Shown in pieces: positions 1 to 6,983 of a stretch of DNA of 10,314 bases. The notes under the pieces were generated by a model that saw only the letters and a list, made by a program, of their open reading frames with translations, did no database searches and was not told the origin of the DNA. Location: positions 1 to 10,314 of the forward strand of contig JAZBOW010000366.1 in NCBI GenBank assembly GCA_036351335.1, written 5' to 3'. A program made the position numbers and the translations under genes. Position 1 is the stretch's first letter, and each line of letters begins with the position of its first letter. This DNA is from UBA4459 sp036351335. GTDB taxonomy: Bacteria > Bacteroidota > Bacteroidia > Bacteroidales > F082.

Positions 1-1
1 A

Positions 2-739
2 AAAGATGGAGAAAACGTTATACCGGTTATCCAGATGGTATGCAATTTTACCAAGCCTACGGCCGACAAACCTTCATTGCTGAGTATTGATGAGGTAAGT
101 ACGATGTTCCATGAGTTTGGTCATGCCCTGCATGGACTGTTAAGCGATTGTAATTATGTGAGTATCTCCGGAACTTCCGTTCCACGTGATTTTGTGGAAT
201 TACCATCACAAATTATGGAAAACTGGGCCACACATCCTGAAGTGATGAAAATGTACGCCACGCATTATGAAACCGGCGAAACCATTCCCGAAGAACTCAT
301 TCAGAAGATGAATGATGCGGATAAATTTAACCAGGGATTCATTACGGTTGAATTTATGTCGGCAGCCTTGCTGGATATGGATTGGCATACAATTACTGAA
401 GAAAAGCATTACAATGTGATGGCTTTTGAAAATGCCTCACTTGAAAATATGCAAATGATTCCTGAAATTGTGGTGCGTTACCGCAGTCCTTATTTTGCCC
501 ATATTTTTTCAGGGGGATACTCGGCAGGTTATTACAGCTATGCATGGGCCGAAGTACTTGATGCCGATGCCTTTGAAGCTTTTAAAGAAAATGGCATATT
601 TGACAAAGCAACTGCCACAGCTTTTCGTGAAAATGTATTGTCGAAAGGTGGTTCGGATGACCCGATGAAATTGTATGTGCAGTTCAGGGGACAAGAGCCT
701 AACCCGGATGCCATGCTGAGGCGCAAGGGATTGAAATAA
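2..739 (+). CDS. dcp: M3 family zinc oligopeptidase, Dcp-like, C-terminal part (5' end outside window)
   Basis: This is the C-terminal third or so of an M3 (thimet oligopeptidase/peptidyl-dipeptidase Dcp) metallopeptidase. These are soluble enzymes that trim oligopeptides using one zinc ion. The frame is open from base 2, so the ATG at 35 is an internal Met and the true start lies upstream. About 245 codons are present, against roughly 680-700 residues for the family. The zinc site HEFGH is encoded at 110-124. The third ligand Glu lies 25 residues after the second His, in FVELPSQ, which is the spacing known for the family. The downstream GGYSAGYYSYAWAEV segment matches the conserved Gly/Tyr-rich substrate-binding loop. 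The gene ends with TAA at 737-739, 13 bases from the end of the convergent gene. It has no obvious link to the hydrogenase locus. The family is certain; Dcp rather than another M3 oligopeptidase is likely from the Bacteroidetes-like sequence. Confidence 0.93.
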   Translation, partial: KDGENVIPVIQMVCNFTKPTADKPSLLSIDEVSTMFHEFGHALHGLLSDCNYVSISGTSVPRDFVELPSQIMENWATHPEVMKMYATHYETGETIPEELIQKMNDADKFNQGFITVEFMSAALLDMDWHTITEEKHYNVMAFENASLENMQMIPEIVVRYRSPYFAHIFSGGYSAGYYSYAWAEVLDADAFEAFKENGIFDKATATAFRENVLSKGGSDDPMKLYVQFRGQEPNPDAMLRRKGLK

Positions 740-752
740 GTATTTGACAGAT

Positions 753-1343
753 TTATCTTGCTTTACGCATCCATCGTGGGGAACCGCTTTTTGTAGCTCC
801 TGACATATAAGCTGAGTTTTCGAGATTCACGGAACGGACATCTTCTATCGAATAAAAGGCTTTCGGGTTGTAATTGTTGACAATGGAAATCACTTCTTTT
901 GCGACCTGGCGCTTGGTGATCAGGAAAATCACATGCACCGGTCCTTCTTTACCTTCTGCATCAACCGCAGTTACTCCAAATCCTTTTTCACGAAGACTTT
1001 CAATCAACTCACTGGCATTTCTGCCTGTTATAATACGTATGATCTGCATGCCCATCGCCAGTTTTTCTTCTACCCGGAGGCCCACATAATTTCCAACGGC
1101 AAATCCTGCTGCATAAGCGAAGTAGGTGGTTAAATTGTCCAGGTTTTCCATGATCCGCGTTATGGCAACCAACCAGATCAGAATCTCGAAAAACCCTAAT
1201 ATGGGCGCTATAACTTTATTGCCACGCGAAATGAACACAATACGCAAGGTGTCAAGCGTTACATCCACTATTCTCGACAAAAAGATTAACAAGGGTAAAA
1301 GACCGTATATAAACCAGTTTGAATCTAAAAAAGCTACTTCCAT
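753..1343 (-). CDS. UPF0316 / DUF2179 family membrane protein
   Basis: This 196-residue protein has about three hydrophobic segments in its N-terminal half (roughly residues 8-28, 40-62 and 70-88). A soluble C-terminal domain of the DUF2179 type follows (about 95-175), with the pattern MQIIRIITGRNA...LREKGFGVTAVDAEGKEGPV...IFLITKR. A short basic tail closes the protein. Together these match the UPF0316 family (DUF5698 membrane part plus DUF2179), known from B. subtilis YebE and many Bacteroidetes and Firmicutes. The biochemical function is unknown. DUF2179 domains in other membrane proteins are thought to be cytoplasmic ligand-binding or regulatory modules, but nothing here shows a ligand. 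The gene is monocistronic as far as can be seen: it converges with the peptidase gene and is separated from hydE by 336 bases. The start at 1343 gives the usual family length. Confidence 0.88.
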   Translation of the reverse strand: MEVAFLDSNWFIYGLLPLLIFLSRIVDVTLDTLRIVFISRGNKVIAPILGFFEILIWLVAITRIMENLDNLTTYFAYAAGFAVGNYVGLRVEEKLAMGMQIIRIITGRNASELIESLREKGFGVTAVDAEGKEGPVHVIFLITKRQVAKEVISIVNNYNPKAFYSIEDVRSVNLENSAYMSGATKSGSPRWMRKAR

Positions 1344-1679
1344 AATGCATGTATGTTTGGGAGTGCAAAAGTGAGGGTTTTCTGGTTACTAATGGTATTT
1401 TATTCTGAGTTTTTTTAGAAAAATTAATGCCCGAAGTAAGTGTCTTTTAACTATTACTAAATGATTGTAATTAAGCCATGTAATGAAATATAATTCATTT
1501 AAAAGCAACAATTGAACCTATATCATCTTTGTGCAACTTTACGTAACAGCTTTTTATTAATTGTATATGCTGACATCATAGAATTTTTATGGCTATTAAG
1601 CCAAGCAACGCAATGAAGAGCGAAAAATAGCAAAGGAACTTGTAGAAAATATTTATTTCCCGAGAAGTATATATCAGCA
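1344..1679. other. AT-rich intergenic region, no convincing gene
   Basis: These 336 bases separate the 3' end of hydE from the 5' end of the UPF0316 gene and are clearly richer in A and T than the flanking genes. The only open frame (1523-1726, minus) overlaps the hydE 3' end by 47 bases and shows no recognisable domain. A small inverted repeat, TGGCT-4-AGCCA at 1590-1603, has no U-run after it on the minus strand, so it is not a good intrinsic terminator for the hyd operon. I see no tRNA, riboswitch or repeat array here. The right part should hold the 3' UTR of hydE and the left part the promoter of the UPF0316 gene. Confidence 0.6.
1365..1373 (-). promoter_or_regulatory. Possible Bacteroidetes-type -7 element before the UPF0316 gene
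   Basis: On the minus strand this reads CACTTTTGC, seven of eight matches to the Bacteroidetes TAnnTTTG -7 consensus. It lies about 20 bases before the ATG of the UPF0316 gene. No TTTG -33 element is found at the expected 19-21 base spacing, so this is only a weak candidate. Confidence 0.22.
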
Positions 1680-2762
1680 CTAAACTTTTGAATACTGGAA
1701 ATGTTTTGAGTCGCCCCACGCGTCATAAACTACTTCACAGCCTGCCCTGTTAGCAATGGCTTCCAGGTTTCGCTGGCTGTCTTCAGCCTCTTCGTTTATT
1801 CCGGGTTTGTTGTTATACAAAGCGTATTTGTTGCGGTAGATACCCGGTGTTATATTGGGCATCATGATGTTAGCGCCTACCCTGAGTGCCTGTTCCCGGC
1901 CCCCATTAGCCATAGCCTGTAGAGCTGTAGTTGACGCTATATTGATATCTTTCATGATAATTCGCAGCAGGGCAATCATTTTTAGCGTCAGTATCAGGCG
2001 TTCCTGAACAGTCTTCAGTTGGGAATTATATTCAGCAAGAGGTGTTTGTTCGTGTTCTATATAAGGACCCATACCGCACATATCAATATCAAAATCACGC
2101 ATAAAAAGCAGGTCGCTTGCTAAATCTTCAGTTGTTTGGAAAGGCAAACCTATCATAACGCCCGTTCCGGTTTGATACCCACAATTTTTCAGGCTCGTCA
2201 GTGCATTCAGGCGGTTATCGAAATCATGCAATTGATCTTTCGGATGGATACGATAATACAGTTCACGATTGGATGATTCGATGCGAAGCAGATAGCGATG
2301 CGCTCCCGCCGCTCTCCATCGCTGATATGTTTCTTCGGTTTGCTCACCGCATGAGAGGGTAATCCCCAGCTTTCCATTACTCATCTTTTTGGCTTTCCGG
2401 AGGTAGCTTTCCACCTTTTCAATAAAAACCGGGCTGCTCAATTCGCCCGACTGCATTACGACTGAACCAAGCTTGTTCTGAATGGCAAATTGAAAAGCCA
2501 ATTCCACTTCATCATCCGATATTGAATACCGTTCAACTGTTTTGTTACCACGACGGATGCCGCAGTAGAGACAGTTTTTGGCACATATATTCGACAATTC
2601 GATCAATCCACGCAGGTGCACTTTATTGCCTATATATTTCGCTTTTATCTCAGCCGCTTTTTTAAAGATCAGTTCGGTATCTTCCGGTCCGGCATTCAAC
2701 AGTTCAATCAAATCTTCTTTTGAGAACTCCTGATGCGCTAATATGTTTCCGATCCTGTTCAT
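1680..2762 (-). CDS. hydE: [FeFe]-hydrogenase maturase HydE, radical SAM
   Basis: HydE is a cytoplasmic radical S-adenosylmethionine enzyme that acts, after HydG, in making the 2Fe subcluster of the H-cluster. The protein has 360 residues, the usual family length. The radical-SAM motif C60-xxx-C64-xx-C67 (ICAKNCLYCGIRR) comes early in the TIM barrel. The later GMGPYIEHEQTPL and NIMMPNITPGIYRNKYALY segments are typical of HydE and its relative PylB. The position directly after hydF and hydG decides for HydE over PylB or BioB. The second, auxiliary cluster seen in Thermotoga HydE (Cys-x7-Cys-xx-Cys near the C-terminus) is absent: that region reads KPGINEEAEDSQRN. This is common, and the site is known to be dispensable. 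The ATG overlaps the TGA of hydF by four bases (ATGA), which suggests translational coupling. It is the last gene of the locus and ends in TAG. Confidence 0.96.
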   Translation of the reverse strand: MNRIGNILAHQEFSKEDLIELLNAGPEDTELIFKKAAEIKAKYIGNKVHLRGLIELSNICAKNCLYCGIRRGNKTVERYSISDDEVELAFQFAIQNKLGSVVMQSGELSSPVFIEKVESYLRKAKKMSNGKLGITLSCGEQTEETYQRWRAAGAHRYLLRIESSNRELYYRIHPKDQLHDFDNRLNALTSLKNCGYQTGTGVMIGLPFQTTEDLASDLLFMRDFDIDMCGMGPYIEHEQTPLAEYNSQLKTVQERLILTLKMIALLRIIMKDINIASTTALQAMANGGREQALRVGANIMMPNITPGIYRNKYALYNNKPGINEEAEDSQRNLEAIANRAGCEVVYDAWGDSKHFQYSKV

Positions 2763-3976
2763 TTTACAGCCAAATCATTTTCCTTAAAAGGCGCCACCGC
2801 CCTCTCAAAAATACCATGCATAAAAGCAATGGCCATACCGTAATTGGTCACCGGAATACCTGCCTCAATAGCGGGCAATAACCTGTTTTTTACCTGTTTT
2901 TGGGTGGCCACACATCCGCCGCATTGAATCACCAGCGCATAATCATTCAAATTTCCGGGTATTTGATCCAGCCCGGCAACAATTTCAAATTCTATTTGAC
3001 TGGATGTGAATTTTCTGATCCAATCCGGTAGTTTAAACCGTCCGATATCTTCACAACTTACATGGTGCGTGCATGATTCAAGAATAAGCACTTTATCTCC
3101 GTCTTTTAAACCGGACAATGCGGGGGTGCCTTTCTTGTACTTTTCAAAGTTGGCACGGTTCTTTGCAAAAACAACACTGAATCCGGTTAATGGAATGTCG
3201 TCCGGAATGATGGATGCTACAAATTTAAATGCCTGGCTATCGGTAACTACCAATGCCGGACGAATGCCCAAATGCATAAAATCTTCCAGTTCTGTTTCTT
3301 TAATAGTGACGCAAATCGCATCATGATCGAGCACATCACGAATGGCCATTTGCTGGGGAAGGATCATCCTGCCTTCAGGAGCTTCGGAGTCGATGGGTGT
3401 GATGAGCAGCACAATATCTTTTGGATTAATAAGGCCTTTGAATAGCGATGGTTTTACAAAAGCCGTTTCAGGAATACTGGTTTTTAATTCTTCAATGATG
3501 GTTTCCAGTTCTGCATTATCAACTGTGCTGTAATCAATGACTTTTTTGCCGGTTATGGTTTTTATCCTGCTTGCATTCCTCTTATTGACAGGCGTAATAT
3601 CGCTTTTATTATGAACGATCAGAAACGGCACTTCATACTTTTTAAATGCTTCGATTAGTACAATTTCATAGTTATTAAAAATATTTTCAGCGATGAGAAG
3701 GATGGCGCAATCAATGGTTTTGATCACGTTCATTGTTTTTTCAACCCGTTTTTTTCCCAACTCACCTGTATCATCAATACCGGCCGTATCAATAATAATG
3801 GCCGGGCCGATTCCAAATATCTCGACAGATTTTTTTACCGGGTCGGTGGTTGTTCCGGGATGATCGGAAACAATGGCTACTTCCTGGCCGGTAAGACGGT
3901 TGATAAAAGAGCTTTTACCATTGTTTCGCCTGCCGAAGATGCCAATATGCGGTTTGAGATCTTTTCCCTTAGCCAT
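2759..3976 (-). CDS. hydF: [FeFe]-hydrogenase maturation GTPase HydF
   Basis: HydF is the scaffold and carrier on which the 2Fe subcluster is assembled before transfer to apo-HydA. The protein has 405 residues, normal for the family. The N-terminal GTPase domain shows the P-loop GRRNNGKS (15-22), the TTT switch I region (42-44), DTAG (63-66) and NKSD (123-126). A dimerisation domain follows. The C-terminal cluster-binding domain carries C302-T-H304 and, 47 residues later, C352-G-G-C355. This is the CxH...CGGC pattern that binds a 4Fe-4S cluster in characterised HydF proteins. Nothing essential appears to be missing. It lies 19 bases after hydG and overlaps hydE by four bases, so the three maturases are almost certainly co-transcribed. 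The DNA before the ATG has no clear Shine-Dalgarno sequence. Confidence 0.97.
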   Translation of the reverse strand: MAKGKDLKPHIGIFGRRNNGKSSFINRLTGQEVAIVSDHPGTTTDPVKKSVEIFGIGPAIIIDTAGIDDTGELGKKRVEKTMNVIKTIDCAILLIAENIFNNYEIVLIEAFKKYEVPFLIVHNKSDITPVNKRNASRIKTITGKKVIDYSTVDNAELETIIEELKTSIPETAFVKPSLFKGLINPKDIVLLITPIDSEAPEGRMILPQQMAIRDVLDHDAICVTIKETELEDFMHLGIRPALVVTDSQAFKFVASIIPDDIPLTGFSVVFAKNRANFEKYKKGTPALSGLKDGDKVLILESCTHHVSCEDIGRFKLPDWIRKFTSSQIEFEIVAGLDQIPGNLNDYALVIQCGGCVATQKQVKNRLLPAIEAGIPVTNYGMAIAFMHGIFERAVAPFKENDLAVK

Positions 3977-3995
3977 CGTGTAGCACTTTATTCAA

Positions 3996-5423
3996 TTAGT
4001 AATACAAATCCCGTTCACCATCCCTGATGCGGCCGATCCTTTCACGAACTGATGTCTCCATCTTATCGTCATTCAATTTAGCGATGTTGTTTTCAATCAC
4101 CTGCCATCCTTTTGCAGCCACATCTTCACCTGCATAATCCTCGATGTATTCTGATAGCGTGAGTATGGCATTTGGCGTGCAAAATCTTTTGATAAAACCG
4201 GGCACTGAAAATTCCATGAAATGTTCTCCTGTACGGCCTTTCCTGTAACATGCGGTGCAGAATGATGGCAGGTAATCTTCATCCAGCAATTCATCAACCA
4301 CATTGCCCAGTGAGCGTTCATCATTGATCAGGAATTGTTCTTTGTTCAAATCCTGTTTTTCAGCAATTATTTCTGCATAGGCACCCATTTCTATTTTTGT
4401 TCCGGCATCGATTTGCGAACAACCGTATTTAAGCACTTCTTTCCTGATGTGTTCCGGTTCACGAGCCGTTAATATCATTCCTGTATAAGGAACTGCCAGT
4501 CGTAATATGGCTACGATCCGTGTAAACTCCTCATCATTTACCCTGTAACGTTCATCTACTTTAAAATGGGCTGCATCCTGTAAGCGCGGAAATGAAATCG
4601 TATGCGGGCCCACGTTATAACAAGCTTCCAGGTGGTTGGTATGGCGCACCAGGCCCATCACCTCAAAACGCCAGTCGTAGAGGCCAAATAAGGCACCAAT
4701 GCCTACATCGTCCAGACCTGCTTCCTGCGCCCTGTCAAGAGATGTTAACCGATATTCGTAATTTTTCTTTCTGCCACCGGTATGGTATTTTTTGTAGGCA
4801 TCAAGATGATAGGTTTCCTGAAACACCTGGTAAGTGCCTATGCCAGCTTCTTTAACAGTTCTGAATCCTTCTATCTCCAATGGAGCTGCATTGATATTCA
4901 CCCGGCGTATTTCACCGTTCCCGGTTTTTACACCATACACGGTTTTTACGGTTTCAGCAATATAATCAGGCGTATAAGTTGCATGCTCACCATATACCAA
5001 TATCAGTCGTTTTTGCCCGTTTTGCTCCAATGCTTTCACGTTGTCGATCAACTCCTTTTTTGTGAGTGTAGTACGTTGTGCCTCTTTGTTGGTGGCTTTA
5101 AATCCGCAGTATTCGCAGTTGTTCATACAAAGATTGCCGACATACAAAGGTGCGAATAACACGATGCGGTTACCATACACCTTTTCTTTTAGCGTCTGTG
5201 CTCCTTTGCGGATTTCATCTACCAAAGCCGGATCCGCAGTTTGCACCAGGCTTGCTACTTCTTTCAGGTTGAGCCTTTGTTTATTTAAAGATTTGCTGAT
5301 GATACGTCTGACTTCATTTTCAGATGTATCTGCTCCATTGATGAAGTCCCAAATCTCATCTTTGTCGATGAAGGGTTTCATCGGTTCATCTTTGATGCGG
5401 TATGTTTCAGGTGTAAATTTCAT
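3996..5423 (-). CDS. hydG: [FeFe]-hydrogenase maturase HydG, tyrosine lyase
   Basis: HydG is a radical-SAM tyrosine lyase. It cleaves tyrosine to p-cresol and dehydroglycine and converts the latter to the CO and cyanide ligands of the H-cluster, delivered as an Fe(CO)2(CN) synthon. The protein has 475 residues, as expected. The radical-SAM cluster motif is C99-xxx-C103-xx-C106 (CMNNCEYCGFKA). The C-terminal motif that binds the auxiliary 4Fe-4S/dangler-iron cluster is intact: C389-xx-C392-x22-C415. This C-terminal motif separates HydG from the related ThiH, with which it shares the barrel. The ATG at 5421-5423 follows the stop codon of the upstream receiver-kinase gene with one base between. 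This near-abutment ties the maturase genes to the signalling genes in a single transcript. Confidence 0.97.
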   Translation of the reverse strand: MKFTPETYRIKDEPMKPFIDKDEIWDFINGADTSENEVRRIISKSLNKQRLNLKEVASLVQTADPALVDEIRKGAQTLKEKVYGNRIVLFAPLYVGNLCMNNCEYCGFKATNKEAQRTTLTKKELIDNVKALEQNGQKRLILVYGEHATYTPDYIAETVKTVYGVKTGNGEIRRVNINAAPLEIEGFRTVKEAGIGTYQVFQETYHLDAYKKYHTGGRKKNYEYRLTSLDRAQEAGLDDVGIGALFGLYDWRFEVMGLVRHTNHLEACYNVGPHTISFPRLQDAAHFKVDERYRVNDEEFTRIVAILRLAVPYTGMILTAREPEHIRKEVLKYGCSQIDAGTKIEMGAYAEIIAEKQDLNKEQFLINDERSLGNVVDELLDEDYLPSFCTACYRKGRTGEHFMEFSVPGFIKRFCTPNAILTLSEYIEDYAGEDVAAKGWQVIENNIAKLNDDKMETSVRERIGRIRDGERDLYY

Positions 5424-5424
5424 T

Positions 5425-6549
5425 TTAGTTCATCATTGGAATGGTAACTGTAAATGTGGACCCTGATTCGGGTGTGCTTTCCACTTCAATATGACCGTGG
5501 TATTGCTCCACCATACGCTTTGTGATAGATAAACCAAGTCCGCTTCCGGTGATGTCGCGCGTTTGTTCATTCTTAATCCTCGAAAACTCTTTGAACAGCT
5601 TTTCCTTGTTTTCTTCGGAAATACCGATGCCCGTATCTTTCACTTTAAACACTACCTCGTCTTTCCGCTTCCGAATATTTAAATCCACCTTTCCGCCTTC
5701 TTTATTGTATTTCACGGCGTTTGAGAGCAGGTTATTCAGGATGATTTCAATCTCGTCGGGATCGGCCGTCAAGATGATATCACTATCGGCATCAAAATGC
5801 AATTTTACATTTCTCTGAATGGCCAATGGATCAATGGTATCCATAGCTATCCTGGCCAATTCGCAAATATCCACTTTCTTTAACTCACGACTTTTCTTGC
5901 CTGATTCGAGTTTGGTAAGATCCAGCAAGTCCATAATGAGGTTGCGCATGCCTTTAATCCTGATCAGTGAACGGTCGATCATGGCCTGGTAATCATCCAA
6001 ATTGTTGCCTACCTGGCGTTCTTCCATGATCTTTAAATAGCCTTCGATGGCATTCAAAGGTGATTTGAGTTCATGCGACAATACTGAAAGAAACTGGAAT
6101 CGAATCTGCTTGCCTTCCTTATTCATCTGGCGGGTCATCCGTTTGAGGAAAAGGTGTTTGCTGATGTTTTCTATAGCCGATTTGAGTTCCTGCGGCGTAA
6201 AGGGTTTGGGCACGAAATTATAAGCCCCGAAATTGGTTGCTTTTACCGCAATATCAAGAGATGCATAAGAGGTGATCATCATCACGGCGGTATCCAGTTT
6301 TTGTTTGTTGATCTCTTCCAGTACTTCAATACCCTGGATGCCTGGTAGCTTGTTATCGAGCAAAATAATATCGGGCGTAGTAGCATGGATCAATTCCAAA
6401 GCTTCCTCTCCTGTAGCGGCTTCTATTACATCAAATGAGAAATCTTCATCCATGAATGGAAAGCCGACGGTGTAGTTCTGTAAGATACGCGTAATTCCGG
6501 AACGGATGCCCGGTTCATCATCAACGATCAATATTTTGAGTGTATTCAT
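5425..6549 (-). CDS. Receiver-histidine kinase hybrid protein
   Basis: A soluble 374-residue two-component protein. An N-terminal receiver domain (about 4-125) has the acidic pair D10-D11, the phosphoacceptor D65 in LLDNKLPG, the switch T93 and the conserved K115-P116. A HisKA domain follows, with H159 in LSVLSHELKSPLNAIEGYL, then an HATPase domain with its N box (LNNLLSNAVKYN), DTGIGIS and GSGLGLSITKRM. All catalytic residues seem present. There is no sensor domain, transmembrane segment or DNA-binding output. The receiver therefore probably controls the kinase activity, as known for other receiver-first kinases, or the protein acts as an intermediate in a phosphorelay. It lies 20 bases after the stand-alone receiver gene and one base before hydG, so it is probably part of the same H2/redox signalling unit. 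The partner is inferred from position only. Confidence 0.92.
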   Translation of the reverse strand: MNTLKILIVDDEPGIRSGITRILQNYTVGFPFMDEDFSFDVIEAATGEEALELIHATTPDIILLDNKLPGIQGIEVLEEINKQKLDTAVMMITSYASLDIAVKATNFGAYNFVPKPFTPQELKSAIENISKHLFLKRMTRQMNKEGKQIRFQFLSVLSHELKSPLNAIEGYLKIMEERQVGNNLDDYQAMIDRSLIRIKGMRNLIMDLLDLTKLESGKKSRELKKVDICELARIAMDTIDPLAIQRNVKLHFDADSDIILTADPDEIEIILNNLLSNAVKYNKEGGKVDLNIRKRKDEVVFKVKDTGIGISEENKEKLFKEFSRIKNEQTRDITGSGLGLSITKRMVEQYHGHIEVESTPESGSTFTVTIPMMN

Positions 6550-6569
6550 GGCCTATGCTATTTAGATGG

Positions 6570-6965
6570 TTAAATTTTAAGCAACTTGTTAATTTCCCGG
6601 TGGAGTTGATCGCCACGGACCCCCTTTTCAAGGTATTTATCTGCCTTGATCCAATTCTGGTCTTCTTTGGTTTCAAGGTTAAACATCATGCCTGTTTCGG
6701 CCGTTACCGCAGTAGCGATTATCACGGGCACATCCGGGTATTTCTTTTTGGTTTTATAAGCCAGTATGAAACCACTGTCCTGTGTTTCCATCATGAGATC
6801 ATAGATGGCGAGATCAGGTTTCTTTTCGCCCAGTATTTGTTCTGCTTCCTTGCCACTGGTTGCTGTGATCACTTCAAATCCGAAATTCTCTACCTGCAAT
6901 TTCATTTGATCGAGCATGTCAGCGTCATCATCAACGATCAAAATTATTTTTCTATTTTCTGACAT
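6570..6965 (-). CDS. Stand-alone response regulator receiver protein
   Basis: A 131-residue single-domain receiver. The acidic pocket is D12-D13-D14, the phosphoacceptor is D56 (AIYDLMM) and the switch residue is T85 (VIIATAVT). The conserved Lys is K114 in YLEKGV, where most receivers have KP instead of KG. T85 and K114 are 29 residues apart, against 22 in CheY, so the alpha4/beta5 region carries about seven extra residues (GMMFNLETKEDQNW). No output domain is present. It may shuttle phosphate or bind a partner protein, in the manner of CheY or Spo0F. It lies 18 bases after the hydrogenase-like sensor kinase gene, the natural candidate for its phosphodonor. The A-rich stretch before the ATG is typical of Bacteroidetes starts. 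Confidence 0.93.
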   Translation of the reverse strand: MSENRKIILIVDDDADMLDQMKLQVENFGFEVITATSGKEAEQILGEKKPDLAIYDLMMETQDSGFILAYKTKKKYPDVPVIIATAVTAETGMMFNLETKEDQNWIKADKYLEKGVRGDQLHREINKLLKI

Positions 6966-6983
6966 TTTATTAATTTTTATCTG

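Noticed and set aside
35..739. ATG at 35 as the start of a short complete peptidase
   Set aside because: The frame is open to base 2 and the upstream codons (DGENVIPVIQ) fit the family, so this is the 3' part of a longer gene.
1590..1603. TGGCT-ATTA-AGCCA as a terminator for hydE
   Set aside because: The stem is only five base pairs and is not followed by a T-run on the minus strand.
1523..1726. 67-codon open frame on the minus strand after hydE
   Set aside because: It overlaps hydE by 47 bases, has no recognisable domain or start signal, and lies in AT-rich spacer; not supported as a gene.
6540..6962. 140-codon plus-strand open frame opposite the lone receiver
   Set aside because: It mirrors the well-supported receiver gene and has no family features of its own.
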